Assembly: GCA_015680905.1 (NCBI GenBank)
Contig: CM027377.1
Location: forward strand, 59,107,501-59,171,500
Direction of reading: 5' to 3'
DNA: 64,000 nucleotides
DNA from: Coptis chinensis
Taxonomy: Eukaryota; Streptophyta; Magnoliopsida; Ranunculales; Ranunculaceae
Position 1 is the first letter of the stretch. Each line of letters opens with the position of its first letter. Made by a program: the position numbers and the translations under genes. Below the pieces are notes generated by a model that was not told the DNA's origin, did no database searches, and was given only the letters and a program-made list of their open reading frames with translations. Positions 11,537-24,251 of the stretch are shown here, piece by piece.

Positions 11537-12888
11537 TGATAAATGTAAAATGAGTAGTTTACCTACGAAATGAACGATGAATCCGAACGTAAGTAAACTA
11601 AACTTTTCCTTTTACTCTTAATTATCAAAGCTTCTACTCTCAATGCGAATTGCACTAAATGGAGTATGAAGTTCGTTTCCACTCCTAGTTCCCTAGCATG
11701 GATTGTTTTCTAAGTCTAACTAGTCGCTCTTAAGTCAATGAGAGCTTTACGAAGGGTGTTATACTACGATGAAACTAAAATGAGTCTACGTTGAATTTAA
11801 CTACGAATACTATGGAAATATGCTTGTTTTTGAATCTAGATAAAGGATTAGAGGGGAATTGAATCCACCTCGAATCCAACTTAATAACCTAGTATAGATT
11901 CTTGTATCTCGATTCTTACGTCTTACGGCAAGAGTTTCGAGTCTAATCCCTAGTGTTCATGGCATTTCTACCGAAAGTACTAACTAGCATGTGAAGTCGT
12001 CCACCCATTCTCATGGCTTAAACATGACTTTCTAGAGTGGAATAGAATCTACAAACAATTCTACACTAACAACTAAGTTTTCATCAAGGCTTCATCAACC
12101 CCTCTAATGGAGGTTTTAGCCTTGATTCATTAAACTAACATTTCCCATTGAATCTAAACTAAACATAATGAAAAGATTCTAACTTTATGCGATTTCACTA
12201 AACAATAATCGAAATCTAATTAATAACTATGAAATGATAACAAACAATAATGGAATTTAGATCTATAAATCGAAATTGACAAAATAACTATTTTTTATTA
12301 TCTAATCAATCAAGAACAATGATTCAGAGATTTAATCTAAAACAAGAATTTAAATGGAACTAAAACTTAATTTAATTAATAAAACTAGATCTAGAATTCT
12401 ATATCTTAATTTAGGTCTAACTAGCTACCATTAACAAAGAGCTAAGCTTTTGTTTTTATACATCCAGATCCAAAATTCGTGCATGGGCTTGGAGCCATGT
12501 TTTGGGCCAGGGAATCAGGCCCAAAACCCAATTTTCAAATTCAAAAGGCCTCTTCAGCTGCAGTTGGCTTCCACAGACTTTTCGTCCACTTCTGCTCCTC
12601 TGATTGGGTCAAGGCTTGGACCATTGCAAAGCTCTTTTTGAGCCGGTCGTTTTGACATAAGGTAGGCCCAATTCCGAGGTTTGAGTCCAAAGATATGGCA
12701 TTCGAAGTTCTCACTGACTTTTGCTCCTTTATCTCGCTAAAGTGGCACATTTCGCACATAATGGACTTTGAAGCCCTGAAATGTATAAAAACACGTAATC
12801 AGATTAACTCTTCTTACTTATTATTCACATAATTGGTCTAACAAGATGATTATTAAGGGGTTAAAACTACAGTTTTGGGCTCTTATCA
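11537..12888 (-). repeat. 3' LTR of Athila 1
   Basis: 1352 bp, TG to CA, matching 19920-21264 almost base for base. It contains a long AT-rich part and a segment starting GTGCATGGGCTTGGAGCCAT. Its inner edge meets the purine tract at 12889. Confidence 0.92.
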
Positions 12889-13722
12889 AACCACCCCAAA
12901 CAAAGATTTTGCTTGTCCTCAAGCAAAGATGAGAAATTAGAATAAGTGACCAAAAATGGAGTTCTATCTACTCTCGTCGTTTGAAAGTGCGATTGCATTG
13001 ACCATATGCAACAAGGCCTTAAACCACTAGGAATTTCCTAGTGGACGAGTTATAGCCTCGTGAGAGTTTTTCCGTTGAAGGTACTCACAAACTTCATCTA
13101 TACTACAACAACGACTAAGAAATAAAACTATTGTTTCCTCATTCATGTCTCAACTATCTATACATCTCACTAGCAATTGAATACAGAATAATCATGTCAA
13201 AACCTAAGCTAATATATGCATAATAATCAATCATCTACGAATAACATATATACAATAAGTAATGCTATGAAATGCTTAGCAGGTCCGTTCTAAAAACTTC
13301 GAATAAGCGTCCTTAAGTAGGTCCTCACATAAAAGTCAAGACAAAAATCACTCTGATTTTTCCGCTCAAGTTTCGCTACTCCAGTGTGCACTGGGCACAC
13401 TTTACCTTACAATCTCAATGACAACAAGGAAGCCGGGGTCGATCAAACACATCTGCCACTTACTATCACACTAACCTATTCCTAATTGAGCTAGAGGTCT
13501 TTATTAGGTGTTCATGGGATTAGGAGATGGTTTAAGAAGGAAGGAAATGGATATTCTAGAGGACAAGTCCGAGATAATAGAGTCTTCATATTATGTAACT
13601 AGAGAAAACCTTGTTATTTACTTTTGCTTCTACACTTTGTTTCCATCCTTAGCCATATTTTTCTTTTCTTTGGCCTTTGACTCCCTTTTATTCTATTTTT
13701 TTTTGGAGTTTTTATTTATTTT

Positions 13723-13770
<48 letters not shown>

Positions 13771-16500
13771 CTTTTCTCTTTGGATGGAAACTTCTTTTCT
13801 TTATTTTTCAAGCAACTAACTAATTTTTGTTTACACAGTGTTTTCTCTTCTTCTTTCTTCCTCATTCTATTCTCGGACTTATTCTAAATTGGGTAGGTTG
13901 ATTTTTTATTTTGTTTTGTTTTGTAACAGGGTAAAGGAATTGTGGTTTATGGAAGGCTAAATAAAGGCTCGGAGGGGCTTACTTAGCGGAAAATAATTCA
14001 TAGGTTTGAATTTCTGGCTATATCGATCCAAAGAGGGCCTAAATTCTCGCCAGGATATGGTTTAGTGATCAAGCAAGTGGGCGTGTGATTTCTCTATCCG
14101 GATTTTACTTCTCCCTTGTGTCATTTCTCAAATGTTTGCTTCATATAAGGCTTTTAGGCTATATTCTCACGGGATTTGTAGAATAAGTACTCTAGCCTAG
14201 ATTTGAAAAACTTATCGCTAACAATCATAGATACTCATGTAATAAATTTATAGATAGATGCAAAGATTATTACCTACATATTAACCTAAGTTTCTAACAA
14301 TTATTCCGATGCAACAGCCTATTGAGACTTCTAGATTGTTAAGAGCATGGAGAAAGAAAACAATACCAATATTCCTAAGTGTATAGCATACTTTTTATTT
14401 ATATTTTTGAATTTTTGAAATTTTAACTAGAAAACAAGTACATATTATACATATCTATATCCTAACAGATGTCTTAATTACACGTGTTTCTATGCCCCCA
14501 AACAAGAAACATGCTTTGTCCTCAAAGCATTTAAATAAAGAGGGTAGGAAAATACCATGGAAACGCGCGAAATTGTGGAACATCTGCAAAACAAGGTTAG
14601 AACATACTAATATAGGAAATACAAAAACTGACGCAACTCTATAAGAGTTCCACCCATTATGGGGTTAACAGAATGAAATTGCTTGGGACATAAGCAGACA
14701 CTAACAGAAACTAAAACTTACCTCCACTCCCGGACATGCATATTATCTACCCAATAGCATCATGGGTCTTGTATTTCAGCGGGCATGGCAAGTCCAAGAA
14801 CAATTGCTAGCAAGACCCATAAGCGGTTCCTAGCCTACGTGTGTGATCACCTCGCGAAACCAAGCACCATAAGTAGTGCTTTGGAACAAATCTTTGAAAG
14901 ACTGTTCTGGTATTATTATAGGAGATGTCATCTCAAAATTACGCTCTGGAATAGCTATGAATGATCTGGAAACTACCCGTAGAAAACTGGAATTTTTCTG
15001 GTCCACGGAAGTCGCTGGCGCTGGCGCTGCCAGATAGTGGCTGAGTCGCTCTGAAATTTTAGAATTCCAGTGTTTTTAGCTGGTCGCTCAACTTGAAGCG
15101 GGCTCTAGGTCCGAGATGATGAGATGGTCGGCGGCTTGCTGGCTGGCGCCTTCGAGCAAAATTCAGAACAAAATATACAGAGATGAAAAGCGCCTCCTGG
15201 CGCGAAAAGCGCTGAGTTGCTGAAAATTGAAAAATGAGACGAAACGTGGGAGTGAAAGGTGAGTGATGGAAATTAGGTGTAGTGTGGGTTGTGAGTGTAG
15301 AATGAATGAAGTTTATATAAAATCATCTTTGGAATAGATAACACCACCCCCAAACAGTTTGGGAAGGTGGGATCAACATTAACTAATCACGACAATGAAA
15401 ATAACGACATTATATTCATATTGTCATTCAAACAACATTTCACTACAAAAGTCAAAATTAACTACGGAATTTAACAACGTAACATCCTATCTACTAAAAA
15501 TAATAAAAGACAACATCAACACAACAAACAAGTAGAAATCTAGCTACTCTTCAAGGGAGCGAGGTGGGGGTAAGAATAGGAATTTGAGTGATCAAGAATG
15601 GAAAAACCAAACACCCCATTCCCCAAACAAATTTTGAAAACAGGTTTGTAAAAATTTGTTTTAAAACGCGGGTCTTTTAAAGTCGATTCGAGACTTGCTA
15701 GATTACTATTTTTATATATCTTTACACTTTTTACTTTTTATGAATTAGGTTTAATATAAAGGAAAACAATAAGCGATAAAGACATAATTCACACCATAGA
15801 GAAACATGACTCAAAACCGAGAAAACATGCAAGAGTGGAAAACGTGAATTATGTGAAACGTGGACTTAGGATCCGGTACTTTACAGCCACACACTCCATA
15901 GGGAGGGCCCGGTTACCTGAATGGTGCACTCAATAATATATTGAAATGAAAGGAAGTGCACCAAACACAGAAATTGAGTCGTTTATAGTCAGATACTCGA
16001 GACTTTATCTAAACATATGTATGAACATGCAGTTTATCATATATCAACAACCGAAATAGTTGTGGATCATTCCATAAATAAATATCACAGCAAACATATC
16101 CAAACACAAACAAGCACCAAGATTTCCTAGGACACAGCCTAGTGGAATGAAAGCGAAGCCGGATAGACCTATAACATAACCGAGCATACACCTTAGGTTT
16201 CATCTTTTGAACGAGAGGGTGTCCTAGTGAATAAATGTGGAAAAGTGAATGGTTGTGGAAGATATGGTGGATTGGGATAAGTTTTTAGAGAAAAGCATGG
16301 AAAAAAATGAGGATGTGGGTTTAGCACAAAACTCATTCATGGTGTAGTTAGGGGACTGCTCTCAAGTCTGAAAATGAAAGTGTCAAGTGGTTTATCCTTG
16401 GGAAGTATTTGTTTACTAGGTGGATTTAAAAAATCATGAAGCACAGGAGTAACTAAAGGATCGAGTGCAAACTCGAGGTTCCTTTGAAAAGGTGGAGGGT
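12889..16500 (-). other. Athila 1 non-coding 3' internal region
   Basis: Starts with the purine tract and the family-typical minus-strand motif around GCTTGAGGACAAGC (plus strand CTTGTCCTCAAGCAAAG at 12914). A homopolymer-rich T tract lies at 13717-13770. A second similar motif, AACATGCTTTGTCCTCAAAGC, is near 14507, hinting at an old internal duplication. No polymerase or envelope-like frame is readable in 3.6 kb. Confidence 0.7.
13717..13770 (+). repeat. Poly-T tract
   Basis: A nearly pure T run of about 54 bases with two C interruptions, inside the Athila 1 internal region. The equivalent place in the plus-strand Athila at 38040-38180 is A-rich, so this is a family feature. Confidence 0.95.
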
Positions 16501-16536
16501 GGGGAATATTGGTGATGGAAGGTGAATGATTCTCAG

Positions 16537-17800
16537 CTAAGCTCTCAAGTCCATATCATCAGAAATCTTGATATATGCAAGACATTCCTCAATAGGTGGG
16601 TCAAAAGGATCACTGGGATAAAGATTGAAAAATTCATCTTCCGTCATAGCATCAAGGGATGAATGGTTGTTGGCAAGGGGACTCGTGAAGTGGTAAAGAA
16701 GTGGTGCAAAAAAAGAGTTGCGAGGAATTCTTCTTCGATTTCGCTCTACTACCGGGGAGTCATTGTTAAAGTCGGAATTTCCGAAGGAAAGGAATTTGTT
16801 AAGCTGTTTCTCCGGAAACATGTTTTTGAAGTAATCTTGAGCTAAGCTCTCGATCATGCTAACCTCTCCATGTGTAGATGAATCAGGATACTGTGTCCTA
16901 GTTTTAAAAACATTTACCTCAACAGAAAGATGGCCAAAGGACAAGGACATCGAACCATCGCGGCAGTTTATGAGCGCGTTGGCAGTAGCCAAGAGGATTT
17001 CTAAAATGATAGGTACAGAGTCGTTAGTGACTTCTGTGTCTAGGACAACGAAGTCGGCTGGGTAGTAAAAATTTTGGACTTTAACTAGCACGTTTTCAAC
17101 CACCCCCTTAGGATACTTAATAGACCGATCAGCTAATTGCAATGTCATTTTAGTAGGTTGCATCTCCTCTAGACCTATTTGTTTATACAAATAAAACGGG
17201 AGTAAGTTAACACTAGCCCCCAGGTCTAATAGCGCGGTCGTCGTGTGAGAATCTCCTAAGGTGCATCAGACTGATGGGGCGACCGGGGGTCCTTGTACTT
17301 AACAATTCCATTATTTTTTCAGATAGCGTTGGGAATTGTTCTCGTTAAAAGGCGTCTTTTGGTATATTGGTCTTACGCCTAGTAGTACACAACTCCTTAA
17401 GAAACTTAGCATGGTGTGGTAGCTTTTAATAGCTTCGAGAAAGGGAAGGTTTATAGTTAGATTTTTGAAAACGTTCCTAATCTCCTCATAATTTGTATCC
17501 CTAGTTAACATGGCTAATTTTTGGGGAAACGGTGTTTTTCTCTATAATTAGCATATGGATCAACAGGATGTTTAACCTTGGCTTTTGTTTCTTAGGTTGT
17601 GGTTTAACCGGGTACCTCTACGGTTGTAGGCTCTTCGGTTTCTATTTCGGTATCTAGTTCGATATCCGTTGTAGGGAGTACTGATGGGGTAACTATAGGC
17701 ATAGTTACTTTGTTATCAACCACTCTTCCAGAACGGAGAGTGGTGATGGCATTTAGCTCACCTACGTTTGTAGTTTCGTTACTAATATTACCGTTTACCT
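16537..17800 (-). pseudogene. Athila 1 protease-region part
   Basis: Readable blocks: TMLSFLRSCVLLGVRPIYQ, LQLADRSIKYPKGVVENVLV, VQNFYYPADFVVLDTEVTND and LATANALINCRDGSMSLSFG. These match the Athila aspartic-protease region also seen in Athila 2 (24287-25582), where the DLGASVNLLP box is clear. Fossil, broken. Confidence 0.8.
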
Positions 17801-19363
17801 CAAAGGTCGCGGTTTGCCGTTCTAGGGTTGGGTATCGCTTGGCCTGGAAACACGCCTTTTGGTTGGGCTTTCTCTTGGGCTAACTGTTGGTTTAAATTAT
17901 TAACAGATTGTAGAATGTGTTGGTTAGATTGAGCCATGGTTTGGAAAAGTTGTTGGGTAACTTGTATAAAGGCGTCTATACGATCCGGTTGTGTAGGTGT
18001 AGTAGTCACGGGTGGTGCGACTGGAACTATCTCTCGTTGATTATTTATGGGTGGGTTGTGATAGTTATTATTATTAACCGGAACGATACCTCTATTGGTA
18101 TTATAATTATTATAATTATTTTGACCTTGTGCTTGACCTTGCCTAGGTTGCGCTTGGTTGTTATAATTATTATAATTCCCTTGACTTTGTCCTTGTCCTT
18201 GTCTAAGTGAAGCTTGGTTATAATTGTTTGCTTGCCTAACGTTTTGATTATTGTACCCTGGAGGTGTTACTTGTTGATTATTTCTCCAACTGAAGTTGGG
18301 ATGCTGTCTCCAAGGGGCGTTAGGAATAGGATAGTTATTAATAGAGTAAACATTATCTTGCTCTAGTGGTTGTTGTTCATAAGCTAGAGGACAATAATTG
18401 TCGGGGGTGCTCGGACTCAAACAGAAATTACATGGGTTGGAGTTTACATTCATGACGGGGATAGGCTTTTCTTTGAACGTAAATAGCCTCTACTTTTTAG
18501 TTAGAGATTCGAGTAAATTTTTAAGTTCTGGATCGGTTTTATTCTCAAACATACTAGCGGCCTTGACTGTTGAAGAAGAACTAGCGGAGCGGGGGATATC
18601 ATCACTCCCCCCAATTATTATTCCGTTTAGTTTGGTCTTCTAAAAATTTGTAAGCCTCCGGGCTCCTTTACTTAGGAAACTACCCCATTCATTATGTCAA
18701 GGACTTCTTTATGGTGATGTTGAAGTCCTTTGAAAAAGGCACGAACTAACGTGTCTTTTGCTAGGTTATGGTGTGGACACTCTATAAGGAGATCGGTGAA
18801 ACGATTCCATGCCTCAGAAAATGATTCATGAGGGTTCTGTCGGAAGAAATGAATCTTGGAAAGCATTTCATCCGTCTTTAGGGGTGGGTAAAAATGTTCC
18901 ATAAACAATTTGAACAAGTTTAGCCCACGTGTCCATTGAATTAGAAGGCTTTGGGCGGTTAACCAAGACGCTTTATCGGCTAATGTGAAAGGAAATACCC
19001 TTAGTTTAATCTCATTTCCGCACCAACCGTAGGGTGGTGGAATGTTAAGGACTTGTTCAATCCTACGCGATAATGCCGATAGGGTTTTTCATGGTCTAAC
19101 CCATGAAAAACGGGTAACAGATTAAATATATTTGGGGGGATTCGAAAATCCCCCGTTGGGTCTGCTAGAACGATGCAAGACTTAGGGCTATCGCTCAAAG
19201 CTTTGTAGAAGTCGGAGAGAGGAGTCTCTCTTTCTTCAGCCATTATGTCAGGTATGGTGTGTGTAATAGTAGCTAGAGGTGTCGTGGGTGGTGTACTAGA
19301 TAGACTTGTTTGTTGTGGTGTAATTACGTTTGTTGTTTTTGTTCGACCAGACCTTAATCTCAT
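17800..19363 (-). pseudogene. Athila 1 gag part
   Basis: Begins MRLRSGRTK at 19363, the usual start of Athila-type gag. IPPNIFNLLPVFHGLDHEKP, KIHFFRQNPHESFSEAWNRF and LLIECPHHNLAKDTLVRAFF are the conserved capsid blocks. A cysteine motif (CNFCLSPSTPDNYC) and an Asn/Gln-rich tail (17800-18453) follow. Fossil, broken. Confidence 0.85.
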
Positions 19364-19919
19364 GCAAGACTAAGTTAAGCTTAACTAAACATGCCACACT
19401 CCAAACAATTCTGATATACTAGTAAAAAAAACCTCTAACTGGAAAATGCGAGGTATGGAAGAAAGGAATACCTGATAGCGTCCTTGCTTCGCTTATGAAT
19501 AGCGTCTTGTGAACGCGTGTTCAGTGTATATAAGAGATTAGAACACCTGAAAAGCTTGACAACTCGAAGTTCGAATCCAACCGTGGAAATCCCTGAAATT
19601 TCAGAGTGAAGGCGCTGGCCAAGATTCGGTATTGCGTGGCTGGCTCGGTGTATAATAAACGAAGTCAAGTAAGATAAGCGGTGGGTCGCTCTTTGGGCGT
19701 GGGGGCTTCAGTGTATAAGCGAAGTCCAAGAAGAAGATAGATGGTCGCTCTCTTTGAAGCGCTGGCTGGCCTTCGGTCGCGTTCTCGCGAATTTTTCCAA
19801 AACTGAAACGGCAACCACAGTATGAATCAAACAAGGGTGGGTGGGTGAAATGGGACTTAAAAATAACTAATTATATTATGAAAACAATGCTAAAGTGCAA
19901 CTAAGATGGCAGCGCCATT

Positions 19920-21264
19920 TGATAAATGTAAAATGAGTAGTTTACCTACGAAATGAACGATGAATCCGAACGTAAGTAAACTAAACTTTTCCTTTTACTC
20001 TTAATTATCAAAGCTTCTACTCTCAATGCGAATTGCACTAAATGGAGTATGAAGTTCGTTCCACTCCTAGTTCCCTAGCATGGATTGTTTTCTAAGTCTA
20101 ACTAGTCGCTCTTAAGTCAATGAGAGCTTTACGAAGGGTGTTATACTACGATGAAACTAAAATGAGTCTACGTTGAATTTAACTACGAATACTATGGAAA
20201 TATGCTTGTTTTTGAATCTAGATAAAGGATTAGAGGGGAATTGAATCCACCTCGAATCCAACTTAATAACCTAGTATAGATTCTTGTATCTCGATTCTTA
20301 CGTCTTACGGCAAGAGTTTCGAGTCTAATCCCTAGTGTTCATGGCATTTCTACCGAGTACTAACTAGCATGTGAAGTCGTCCACCCATTCTCATGGCGAA
20401 ACACGACTTTCTAGAGTGGAATAGAATCTACAAACAATTCTACACTAACAACTAAGTTTTCATCAAGGCTTCATCAACCCCTCTAATGGAGGTTTTAGCC
20501 TTGATTCATTAAACTAACATTTCCCATTGAATCTAAACTAAACATAATGAAAAGATTCTAACTTTATGCGATTTCACTAAACAATAATCGAAATCTAATT
20601 AATAACTATGAAATGATAACAAACAATAATGGAATTTAGATCTATAAATCGAAATTGACAAAATAACTATTTTTTATTATCTAATCAATCAAGAACAATG
20701 ATTCAGAGATTTAATCTAAAACAAGAATTTAAATGGAACTAAAACTTAATTTAATTAATAAAACTAGATCTAGAATTCTATATCTTAATTTAGGTCTAAC
20801 TAGCTACCATTAACAAAGAGCTAAGCTTTTGTTTTTATACATCCAGATCCAAAATTCGTGCATGGGCTTGGAGCCATGTTTTGGGCAGGAATCAGCCCAA
20901 AACCCAATTCTTTCAAATCAAAAAAGGCCTCTTCAGCTGCAGTTGGCTTCCACAGACTTTTCGTCCACTTCTGCTCCTCTGATTGGGTCAAGGCTTGGAC
21001 CATTGCAAAGCTCTTTTGAGCCGGTCGTTTTGACATAAGGTAGGCCCAATTCCGAGGTTTGAGTCCAAAGATATGGCATTCGGAAGTTCTGCTGACTTTT
21101 GCTCCTTTATCTCGCTAAAGTGGCACATTTCTGCACATAATGGACTTTGAAGCCTGAAATGTATAAAAACACGTAATCAGTATTAACTCTTACTTATTAT
21201 TCACATAATTGGTCTAACAGTATGATTATTAAGGGGTTAAAACTACAGTTTTGGGCTCTTATCA
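19920..21264 (-). repeat. 5' LTR of Athila 1
   Basis: 1345 bp, TG to CA. The primer binding site (GGCAGCGCCATT on the plus strand) abuts it at 19909-19919. It differs from the partner LTR mainly by short length changes clustered in the last 450 bp. Confidence 0.92.
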
Positions 21265-22070
21265 GAAGGCAGCAATAGGAAAGGAAGAGATTTAGGCAAC
21301 TTCAGAGTCTTAATTGACCTACCGGACTCTAAAGGAAAGGTACCACTTATTTGGAAACTAGAAACTTGCTGGTTTCCAAGCGCAACTCGATGCTACTTTA
21401 ACACAAGGGCCGCAGTGTCTATGAAAAAAAGAAAGAAATTTCATTTCTAGAGTGAGATTCGTGTGCCTGATGAAATAGCTAAGGTTGATGATATAACTCT
21501 AACAACGGTTATTGCTAAGACTGGTTTTTATCTTCCGCACCTCCCTTTGAGGGGATTTGCCCTTCAAACAAGCCTATGAATCCCATCAATGCCATTCGAG
21601 GTGATAAGTTAAATGTTAAATCGAAACTTTCATTTTCCCAGGATTTTAGGCTGCAAGTCCATTTCCGCTCGTAGATGGGATCTCAAATCGGCCTTTTTGC
21701 GTTTTACCAAGATTTTTGGATGAAAGTCAATTTCCTTTCCTAAGTGACAATTCAACCGTGCCATTGTTTCATTTTCCCCGTATTTTTTATTAAAAACCAA
21801 ATTCCTTTCATAGAGCTGGTGGCAAACTGGTAACAATTCAAGAAATCTAGGATTTTTGATGAAAACCCTAATTCCTTTCATAGAGCTGATGGAAAACTTG
21901 AAACAATTCAAGAAAGCCGGGATTTTTGATGAAAAAGAGAGCTTTTTTAAGCATTCACAAACTAGAGTGCGCTACTCTCTAGTAAGTCAGCTAAGCCAGG
22001 GTCTAAGAAAAATAGAGTCTTAGTTCGCATCTCTAGCCCATTTCTCCTTAGTTTCAAAAGCTTCAATTGT
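21265..22070. other. Possible nuclear mitochondrial-type DNA, right part
   Basis: Continues the DNA left of Athila 1 after the GAAGG duplication (GAAGGCAGCAATAGGAAAGG). Composition is like 10600-11536. It ends near a stretch of short words such as AAGTCAGCTAAGCCAGGG (about 21994-22010). It carries a degenerate tandem repeat (21640-21935). No gene recognised. Confidence 0.3.
21640..21935. repeat. Degenerate 70-bp tandem repeat
   Basis: Three to four copies built around AATTCCTTTCATAGAGCTG and GGATTTTTGATGAAAA, the last two copies (about 21800-21935) being closest. It gives a 93-codon chance frame on the minus strand with repeated FHPKILVKRK- and SSMKGIRVF-like peptides; not a gene. Confidence 0.7.
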
Positions 22071-22313
22071 TTTATATGCTCTTGCCCTATCAATGTAAAG
22101 TCAAGGGTGCACAAACTCAAGTTAATCACCGCACTACATTTTTTTTTTCTAATGATAACAATTGTTCAAAAGCCATATATCTCATAATTTATGAGCTCAA
22201 CTTTTTATATTATTTACTTTTTATCTAAAAGTAAGTAGGTATTTTGAAAATATTGAAGAAATTCAGGTGGAAGGTTTTGAAAAATGCCGCAAATTCTTAT
22301 TATTTTCACTCAA

Positions 22314-22516
22314 GCTTGATGGCGCTAAGAAAATAATAATTCCAGGTCAATTAATAATTCAAGAGATTGTCCCAGAACATGGCAAAGAAGGAGAAAAAAA
22401 AAATACAGAGTGGACCAAACTTAAGTTCATAATCAAATACTTATACTACTTCTACACTTGCAAAGCGGACAAAAAAAAAATAGCCTTGCCAAATTATCTC
22501 TAGTTTTTGCCCACCA
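22314..22516 (+). repeat. Dispersed direct repeat, copy B
   Basis: Partner of 9303-9536, same orientation and roughly 80% identical by eye. It overlaps a 78-codon frame (22267-22503) that is not conserved in copy A, so coding is unlikely. Confidence 0.8.
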
Positions 22517-23132
22517 AATTATAGACCGTACCTCAAGACATGTTTCCTGAGTTGTGCCTTTATAACATATTTAACTAAAAGGGTCATATATCGACCAAGA
22601 TTTATTGTGCTTCTAGATATCGACCAAATTTATTCTTTTTTTTAACTAAGTGAGCAAGAGTTTGTATTAATATTCAAACAAAGAATCTACCCAATTTTTT
22701 TTTTATAGAGTGAAGTGAATACAACTTCAAGTCTAAACTCAAAAAAATGCATTGGTCAACTAAATTCGGCTTTGATAGTAATAGTGAACCCCCTAGATGC
22801 ACTTAATCAAATAACACATTCACAAATTTCAGACAATGTTAAGTATCTAGCAATGGATTCTACAACACAGTTCATTTCAACAGTACAACGATATTTCTGT
22901 AAGAATAGTCAAGAGCACATCAAACAAGATAACCCAAAAAATAAATTCTAGCGTGATTAGAACAAAAACCCCAAAAGTACCTTAGCTTTTCCGTTAAGAA
23001 CTGTTTCAGCAAATTTTTCGGTTGCAACAAAGTCTTAGCTTTTCTACCTAAAGTATCTAAACAAAGTAGTATTCAATAGACAAAGAGAGCAATTGAAGTA
23101 TAAACTTGAAAGTTTTGATTTTTAGACTATTG

Positions 23133-23133
<1 letters not shown>

Positions 23134-23181
<48 letters not shown>
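23134..23181 (+). repeat. Poly-A tract
   Basis: About 47 A residues in a row within the CACTA 5' region, followed by CCCCC. Could be a retroposon tail, but no retroposon body is recognised on its left. Confidence 0.9.
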
Positions 23182-23184
<3 letters not shown>

Positions 23185-24251
23185 CCCAAAATTAACCAAA
23201 CCCCATCTAAACAAACTCCATTAAAACAAACCCCACATTATAACAAAATGAAGTAAACAATTCACATTAGAAAGGTCTAAATTTTCACTACCCTTCATAG
23301 ATCATACAACCAACACTAAGTGAACAAAAAAAATCAAAAATTTAAACACCCCAAACCCCAAAACTGAAAACACCCGAAGCATAATTTGCACTATAGCGAA
23401 ACCCCAGTAGTCATAATTTGCACTATAACAAAACCCAAAATTAGTAACAATTGAAGTCATAATCAAATAATTAAAATACCTGCCAACAGGAATTCCGAGA
23501 TAAAAACTTAAGAAATTTTGAGATACCTGAGCAACAATATGGAAATATGGAAACAAGATTAAAAAAATATGTCCTATAAATAGTAAGAGAATCTAAATTG
23601 TAAAGTGATTTTGTCATGACTCAGTAGTTTGAGCCGTGTAGAGAACGAGACAAAAAAAAGAGGCATATATATTCGAGCACACATATAAGTTCTCAATTGG
23701 AGAGAGAGAGAGAGGAGAGATGTATATAGAGCGAGAGAGAGAGAGACTTACTGGTGGTGTAGACAGACTGGAAATCGCAAGTTGCAACCTTTTTTTTTTG
23801 CTTTTGGTTTTTGTAGTGGCGGTGTGAGACAAACTGATGAAGTTTTGGTTTTGTGTTGTTTTATTTTTCAACTTTCCTGGAAACATAAGCCCGCGAAATA
23901 TCTGAAAAATTAGGCGCATTTAGTGAAAAGTTAGCGGCCAAATAACTAAAATGGGGTTCAAAAAAACACGACAAGCGATGTATACAAAAGCGTGGCCGAT
24001 GTTATATCTATTGCTACTCTTTATAGCGTTGCTGATAAATATTATCATTATCGACGCTTAAAAACATAGCTATTGAACTTTAACAAAATATAAACTATTT
24101 TCTTTAGAAAATAAAACATGGAATATCTTTACCAACTGTTAAAAGCGTACCAATTAGTGCCCCACAATGTACACTACCAAAATTTATTTGCTACCCTTAA
24201 AAGCGTCGCAGATGTTGTATATCAGCAACAGTTTGAAAGCATCGGTAATAA

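Larger units (their letters stand above)
11537..21264 (-). mobile_element. Athila 1: LTR retrotransposon with both LTRs, non-autonomous
   Basis: Two direct LTRs (11537-12888 and 19920-21264) begin TGATAAATG and end TTATCA on the plus strand, flanked by a perfect 5-bp duplication GAAGG (11532-11536 and 21265-21269). Read on the minus strand: 5' LTR, primer binding site AATGGCGCTGCC next to it, gag (19363 to about 17800), protease region (about 17800-16537), a long non-coding part, and a purine tract TTTGGGGTGGTT (about 12900-12889) before the 3' LTR. No reverse transcriptase, RNase H or integrase could be found, so it looks like a deletion derivative mobilised by relatives. LTRs are nearly identical over their first 850 bp, suggesting a young insertion, under about 1 My. 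The coding part is broken, with several breaks. Confidence 0.9.
22071..24251 (-). other. CACTA 5' region near the right end
   Basis: Non-coding. It contains copy B of the dispersed repeat (22314-22516), a poly-A tract (about 23134-23181), a GA-rich purine stretch (23701-23750) and, at 23830-24250, subterminal AGCGTNGC-type motifs such as AAAAGCGTCGCAG. GTAAG-like donor sites on the minus strand near 23750 suggest a 5' untranslated exon of the transposase gene. No protein gene is visible. Confidence 0.5.

Noticed and set aside
13508-13819. Open frame with a long poly-Phe stretch
   Set aside because: Created by the poly-T tract inside Athila 1; no family features.
18053-18210. Ile-rich plus-strand frame
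   Set aside because: It is the shadow of the Asn-rich gag tail on the other strand.
22267-22503. Possible small gene of 78 codons
   Set aside because: The frame is not kept in the related copy at 9303-9536, so coding is unlikely.
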